Assembly (NCBI RefSeq): GCF_014534645.1 | Contig: NZ_JACVQF010000215.1 | Location: 62,001 to 126,000 of the forward strand | From: Streptomyces griseicoloratus | GTDB lineage: Bacteria > Actinomycetota > Actinomycetes > Streptomycetales > Streptomycetaceae | DNA length: 64,000 bases | Direction of reading: 5' to 3' | Shown: positions 59,873 through 64,000 of the stretch, piece by piece | Layout: every line of letters begins with the position of its first letter | How positions within the stretch are numbered: position 1 is the first letter of the stretch | Position numbers and translations under genes: made by a program | Notes under the pieces: model-generated | Seen by the model: the letters and a program-made list of their open reading frames with translations, nothing else | What the model was told of the DNA's origin: nothing | Database searches by the model: none

Positions 59873-61132
59873 GTGCGGATCGTGATGGGGGCGCAGAACT
59901 GCGGCTTCGGTCCGGTCTCCGAACTCGTCGCGGTTTCCCGGCCGCTCCACGAGCACGAGCGGGTGTTCGTCGGGGACGGCGTCGCCGCTGTCTTCGCCCG
60001 GCGCAACCCCGACGCCTTCGACACCTTGTACGACACCAGCGGGCTGTCCGAGAGCGCCAGGTCGGCGGTGATCGACGACCTGCTGCGGGGCAGTGATCAC
60101 GTGATCTCGGTCATGGACGCCGAGCTGGTGTTCCGGTCCGTCGTGGCGCGGCGGCCCGTGACCATGGTGGACAGCCTGTTCAGCTTCTGGCAGCTCACGC
60201 AGCCGCCGGCCAGGATCAGGGACCTGTGCGCGACCATGCCGCGTTCCTGCTTCGCGGCGGCCGACCAGCACCTGTCGGGTCTTTCGCCGCACGATCGGGT
60301 CGTCGCCGCCCATCTGCTGGCCACGCACAGCGTCGTTCAGAACTTCCCCGGCGTCACCGAGCGCGCAGCCGGCCTCGCCGCCCTGGGCGAGGGGCCGGAG
60401 ATACACCTGACCGGCTCGATCGTCGACGTCGAGGGCCTGCGGAACGTCACGCGCACCGCCGAGCCGGAACACGACCTGCTGATCAACATCGGCGGGTTCA
60501 AGAACTTCCTCCTGGACTTCGACGTCCACGACGACTACGTGCGCCTGCTGCACCGGTGGATTCCGGATCTGCTGCGGGACTGGCCCCGGTTCCGTCGCGT
60601 CCTGGTCTGCGGCGGCCCGTTCGGCGAGGGCCGGGAGCGGACCGTCCGGGCCGCGGGCGGCCGGGCCGACTGCCGTCTGCTGCCCCAGCGTGAACTGCTC
60701 CAGGTGGTGGCGAGCACCGCGGACTACCTGCTGGCTCCGGGGCTCACGGCCCTCCACGAATCGATCGCCCTGGGGCGGCTGCCCCTGGCGATCCACGAGC
60801 AGCACTACGCCCATGTCTTCACCCTGCGCGCGCTGGACGGCACGCTGTTCGGCCGCGGTGCGGGCAGGTTCACCGACGTGGTTCCGTCTCACCCCCTGCC
60901 GGAGGACGACTTCGCCGGGACCGCCGCCCTGGTCGAGCTGGCCGGCCGGGTCCGGGAGGACGGCGAGCTCTACGCGACGTACCGGCGGACGTTCAACGAA
61001 CGCATCGAGCAGTACCTCTCGCTCACCCCGCCGCAGCGACGAATCGGCGTCGAGGAGCTCGGGAAACTGCTGGACGGCGACCCGGTCCAGTCGGTGATGA
61101 CCGGGATCCTGGGCGGGCCGCACGCAGCGTGA
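59873..61132 (+). CDS. GT-B-like protein, possible glycosyltransferase
   Basis: This is a 419-residue protein not assigned to a named family with certainty. The C-terminal half looks like the donor half of a GT-B enzyme: LLINIGGFKNFL, RVLVCGGPFGEGRE, and LAPGLTALHESIALGRLPLAIHEQHYAH, which resembles the conserved donor-binding segment of MurG/GT1 enzymes. The N-terminal half starts with IVMGAQNCGFGPVSEL and has further alternating strands and helices. It starts at GTG with GGAGGG seven bases upstream. Its tight linkage to the hydrolase suggests a glycosylation or related transfer in a small biosynthetic cluster. Confidence 0.65.
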   Translation: MRIVMGAQNCGFGPVSELVAVSRPLHEHERVFVGDGVAAVFARRNPDAFDTLYDTSGLSESARSAVIDDLLRGSDHVISVMDAELVFRSVVARRPVTMVDSLFSFWQLTQPPARIRDLCATMPRSCFAAADQHLSGLSPHDRVVAAHLLATHSVVQNFPGVTERAAGLAALGEGPEIHLTGSIVDVEGLRNVTRTAEPEHDLLINIGGFKNFLLDFDVHDDYVRLLHRWIPDLLRDWPRFRRVLVCGGPFGEGRERTVRAAGGRADCRLLPQRELLQVVASTADYLLAPGLTALHESIALGRLPLAIHEQHYAHVFTLRALDGTLFGRGAGRFTDVVPSHPLPEDDFAGTAALVELAGRVREDGELYATYRRTFNERIEQYLSLTPPQRRIGVEELGKLLDGDPVQSVMTGILGGPHAA

Positions 61133-61141
61133 CGCGGGGGC

Positions 61142-62647
61142 TCATGGTGGTCTGACCCAGCCCAGGGACCGTTCGACGGCCCGCTGCCAGTCCTCGTACT
61201 CCGCCTCCCGCCGCCCGGGATCCATCGCGGGCATCCACTGGGCGGCCCGGTGCCAGTTGCGGCGCAGCACTTCCAGGCCGGGCCAGTAGCCGGCGGCGAG
61301 CCCGGCCGCGTAGGCGGCCCCGAGGGAGACCGTCTCGGCGACCATGGGCCGCACCACGGGCACGTCGAGCACGTCGGCCACGAACTGCATGAGCAGGTTG
61401 TCCGCGGTCATGCCCCCGTCCACCTTGAGCTGCCGGAGGGGGACGGAGGAGTCGGCGTTCATGGCGTCGACCACCTCGCGGGTCTGCCATCCGGTGGCCT
61501 CCAGGACGGCACGCGCCAGGTGCCCCTTGGTGATGTAGGAGGTGAGGCCGACGATCACCCCGCGCGCGTCGCTGCGCCAGCGGGGCGCGAACAGGCCCGA
61601 GAAGGCGGGCACGATGTAGCAGCCGCCGTTGTCCTCGACCGTCCGCGCGAGGGTCTCGATCTCCGGGGCGCTGCTGATCAGGCCCAGGCGGTCGCGGAAC
61701 CACTGGACGAGGGCTCCGGTGACGGCGATCGAGCCCTCCAGCGCGTACTCCGGCGGCTGGTCCCCGATCCGGTACGCGACGGTCGTCAGGAGTCCGTGCC
61801 GGGACCGTACGAGGTCGCGGCCGGTGTTGAGCAGCAGGAAGCTGCCCGTTCCGTAGGTGCACTTGGCCTCGCCCGGGGAGAAGCAGGTCTGGCCGAAGAG
61901 GGCGGCCTGCTGGTCGCCGAGGGCGGCCGTGATGTCCACGCCCGGCAGCAGCGCGCGGGCCTCGCCGTACGGCTCTGCGGACGATCTGATCCCGGGCAGC
62001 ATCGAGCGGGGCACCCCGAAGAAGGCCAGCAGCTCTTCGTCCCAGGTGAGGGTGCGGATGTTCATCAGCATCGTGCGGCTGGCGTTGGTGGCGTCGGTCA
62101 AGTGCAGGCCGCCGTCGGCGCCCCCGGTGAGGTTCCAGATCAGCCAGCTCTCCATCGTCCCGAACAGCACCTCGCCGTCCCTGGCGCGCTGCTCGATGCC
62201 CTTGACGTGGTCGAACAGCCACCGGATCCGCAGCGCCGAGAAGTAGGTCGACGGTGGCAGGGCGCACCGGTCCAGGAAGAAGTCGTCTCCGGGGCGCTCT
62301 CGCAGCTCCTCGACGAGGGGTGCCGTGCGGGTGTCCTGCCAGACGATCGCCCGGCCCAGCGGGGCGCCGGTCCGCCGGTCCCACAGCACCGTCGTCTCGC
62401 GCTGGTTGGCGAGGCCGATGGCGGCGACCTGCCCCCGGTCCACACCGGCGTCGGACAGGGCCTCGGGCACGACGCGCCGCAGGTTGTGCCAGATCTCCAT
62501 GGCGTCGTGCTCGACCCACCCCGGCCGGGGGAAGTGCTGCTGGTGCTCCCTCTGCGCGACCGAGACCAGCCGCCCGCGGTGGTCGAACAGGATGCAGCGG
62601 GTCGAGTTGGTGCCCTGATCGATGGACATCACATACCGTTCAGCCAT
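61142..62647 (-). CDS. glpK: Glycerol kinase
   Basis: This is a 501-residue FGGY-family kinase that phosphorylates glycerol to glycerol 3-phosphate. It shows the N-terminal phosphate-binding [42 protein letters not shown], and the C-terminal [14 protein letters not shown] with adenosine-binding residues. Length and motifs are full. It lies 44 bases after the gylR-like regulator on the same strand. The usual neighbours glpF (facilitator) and glpD (dehydrogenase) are not in the window. It converges with the GT-B-like gene, nine bases apart. Confidence 0.95.
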   Translation of the reverse strand: MAERYVMSIDQGTNSTRCILFDHRGRLVSVAQREHQQHFPRPGWVEHDAMEIWHNLRRVVPEALSDAGVDRGQVAAIGLANQRETTVLWDRRTGAPLGRAIVWQDTRTAPLVEELRERPGDDFFLDRCALPPSTYFSALRIRWLFDHVKGIEQRARDGEVLFGTMESWLIWNLTGGADGGLHLTDATNASRTMLMNIRTLTWDEELLAFFGVPRSMLPGIRSSAEPYGEARALLPGVDITAALGDQQAALFGQTCFSPGEAKCTYGTGSFLLLNTGRDLVRSRHGLLTTVAYRIGDQPPEYALEGSIAVTGALVQWFRDRLGLISSAPEIETLARTVEDNGGCYIVPAFSGLFAPRWRSDARGVIVGLTSYITKGHLARAVLEATGWQTREVVDAMNADSSVPLRQLKVDGGMTADNLLMQFVADVLDVPVVRPMVAETVSLGAAYAAGLAAGYWPGLEVLRRNWHRAAQWMPAMDPGRREAEYEDWQRAVERSLGWVRPP

Positions 62648-62691
62648 GATCGGCTCTGCCTTCCGACGGGTCGAGGGGCGGCTGTCCTGGC

Positions 62692-63459
62692 CTACCAGCG
62701 GGCGGCTCCCAGGTCTCTGGAGATCGCCCGGGCGGCTTCCCTGATCAGACCGATCTGCTGCGGGCGGGGCTTGCCCTGGCTGTCGCAGATCCGCTCGACC
62801 GGCCCGGACAGCCCGATGGCGCCGACGACGAGGCCGCCGTGCCCGCGGATCGGCGCGGCGAGCCCGGCCTCGCCCATGCTCATCTCCTGGATCTCGGCGG
62901 CCCAGCCGGCTTCCCTGACCTCGGCCAGCGCCCGGGCGAGCCGCTCGGGATCGGTCAGGGTGTGCCGGGTGTACGCCTCCAGCCCCGGGGCCCGGTCCGG
63001 TTCCACGGTCGCGGTCCCGAAGGCCAGCAGCACCTTGCCGAGCGAGGAGGCGTGCAGCGGCAGCAGCGAGCCCACGTCCAGCGTCTGGAAGGTGTCGTCC
63101 GGCCGGAACACGTGGTGGACGATGAGCACCTGGCCCTCCAGCGGAGTCCCCAGGCGCACCGCCTCGCCGCTGCGCGCGGCCAGTGCGTCGGCCCAGTTCA
63201 GGGAGCGCGAGCGCAGCTCGTTGACGTCCAGGTAGCTGGTGCCCAGGTGCAGCAGGGCGGCTCCGAGCTGGTACTTTCCGGTCTCCGCGTCCTGTTCCAC
63301 GAAGTCCACGTGCTGGAGTGTGCGCAGAATGCCGTGGGCGGTGCCCTTGGCCAGGCCGAGCGACGCCGCCACCTCGCCGAGGCCGAGTCGGCGGGGCCCA
63401 CCGGCGAGCAGACGCAGTATCGCCGCCGCCCGTTCGATCGACTGGACTGGGCCGGCCAT
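62692..63459 (-). CDS. gylR: IclR-family regulator, GylR-like
   Basis: This is a 255-residue transcriptional regulator with an N-terminal winged helix-turn-helix ([36 protein letters not shown]) and a C-terminal IclR effector-binding domain (about 80-250; [34 protein letters not shown]). In Streptomyces, GylR represses the glycerol operon and its own gene and is relieved by glycerol or glycerol 3-phosphate. Its place immediately ahead of glpK supports that role here. Confidence 0.9.
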   Translation of the reverse strand: MAGPVQSIERAAAILRLLAGGPRRLGLGEVAASLGLAKGTAHGILRTLQHVDFVEQDAETGKYQLGAALLHLGTSYLDVNELRSRSLNWADALAARSGEAVRLGTPLEGQVLIVHHVFRPDDTFQTLDVGSLLPLHASSLGKVLLAFGTATVEPDRAPGLEAYTRHTLTDPERLARALAEVREAGWAAEIQEMSMGEAGLAAPIRGHGGLVVGAIGLSGPVERICDSQGKPRPQQIGLIREAARAISRDLGAARW

Positions 63460-63662
63460 GAGGCGAGCCTATTACCGCCGCGGACCCTTCGCCGCGCGGG
63501 CGGATGATCTTCGCGGCCCGGGCGGATCACCTTCCCGGGCGGGGGCGTTCGGTAATGCCGACCGCTGTTCATTGACCAGCCCGATTTGTCTCCATAACGT
63601 GCTTTGGAGCCCGGGGGGCGCCGAGAGCGCCCGGCCGGCAGTACGGACCATCGGGAGAGAAC

Positions 63663-64000
63663 ATGGCGGCACAGCTCAATACGCTGCTACGGGCGGCATG
63701 CGAACACGTGTGCCCGGTGCCGCCCGTCGCCGGCGCGGCCTCGGCCATACGCCGGCGCGTGGCAGCGCTCCTCGCGGAGTGGAGGGTGTGTCCGGGGATC
63801 GTCGAGGACTCGCTGCTCGTGGTGTCGGAGCTGGTCACCAACTCGATCATTCACGCCCGGCCCCCGGCCGAGCTGCGGCTGTCGTGGGCGCGGGGCGCCG
63901 GGGACGGGGTCCTGAGGATCGAGGTCACCGACGCGGGACCCGCGCGTCCGGCGGGTCAGCCGCTCGCCGGGATCGACCCGGACGAGCACGGCCGGGGCGA
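63663..64000 (+). CDS. RsbW-like ATP-binding regulator (partial, runs off the window)
   Basis: The ATG at 63663 follows GGGAGAG, and the frame stays open to the end of the window (112 codons). The sequence is a GHKL-type ATPase of the anti-sigma/serine-kinase group: the N box SELVTNSIIHA, a G1 box in EVTDAGPARP, and a G2-like DEHGRG at the edge. Streptomyces encode many such proteins as regulators of alternative sigma factors or as orphan regulators. There is no clue to its partner. Confidence 0.8.
   Translation, partial: MAAQLNTLLRAACEHVCPVPPVAGAASAIRRRVAALLAEWRVCPGIVEDSLLVVSELVTNSIIHARPPAELRLSWARGAGDGVLRIEVTDAGPARPAGQPLAGIDPDEHGRG

Overview
The window is very GC-rich, uses G/C at third codon positions, starts many genes with GTG or TTG, has tight ATGA/GTGA stop-start overlaps, and carries a few isolated TTA leucine codons. 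Together with a gylR-type IclR/glycerol kinase pair and an RsbW-like ATPase, this points to a Streptomyces or close relative. No rRNA, tRNA, CRISPR array, insertion sequence, integrase or attachment site was seen.

Region 1 (about 0.26-24.4 kb, mostly minus strand) is a polyketide locus built around two giant single-module synthases of 2482 and 2505 residues. Both have the order KS-AT-DH-CMeT-(structural)-ER-KR-ACP, the architecture of fungal highly reducing iterative PKSs. Neither has a docking domain or a built-in release domain. Around them are two diiron proteins (a ferritin-like oxygenase and an acyl-ACP desaturase), a stand-alone type II thioesterase with cysteine in place of the catalytic serine, a thioester-reductase-like protein, an SDR, an unrecognised 457-residue protein translationally coupled to the first PKS, and a decayed MMPL exporter fragment. 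Three small genes (a Cys/Ser-tailed membrane protein, a VOC protein and a secreted protein) sit in the middle and may be unrelated.

Region 2 (24.8-28.2 kb) has an intact MMPL transporter followed by a secreted protein, a strong stem-loop, and a SnoaL/NTF2-like gene. The divergent promoter region ahead of the transporter carries two palindromes three helical turns apart.

Region 3 (28.7-56.2 kb) is one 21-gene plus-strand operon for a Wzx/Wzy-type exopolysaccharide. It encodes an initiating glycosylphosphotransferase, an AlgD-like GDP-mannose dehydrogenase, three glycosyltransferases, two chain-length regulators with dead kinase domains, an asparagine synthase, a two-domain oxidoreductase, a heparinase II/III-type lyase, a beta-helix lipoprotein, Wzy and Wzx. 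It also has a nucleotide-sugar block (C-methyltransferase, cytidylyltransferase, PIG-L deacetylase, epimerase, DUF4910 peptidase-like protein, 3,5-epimerase, aminotransferase) and a pyruvyl transferase. A convergent PAP2 phosphatase follows. Three of the 21 genes contain TTA codons, including codon 6 of the first gene, so the operon is probably bldA-dependent.

Region 4 (57.0-61.1 kb) is a small divergent cluster: an ACP-adenylation fusion of the 2,3-dihydroxybenzoate-AMP ligase type, an alpha/beta hydrolase whose nucleophile elbow also appears to carry Cys, and a GT-B-like protein. Region 5 (61.1-64.0 kb) holds glpK, its gylR-like regulator, and the start of an RsbW-like ATP-binding regulator.
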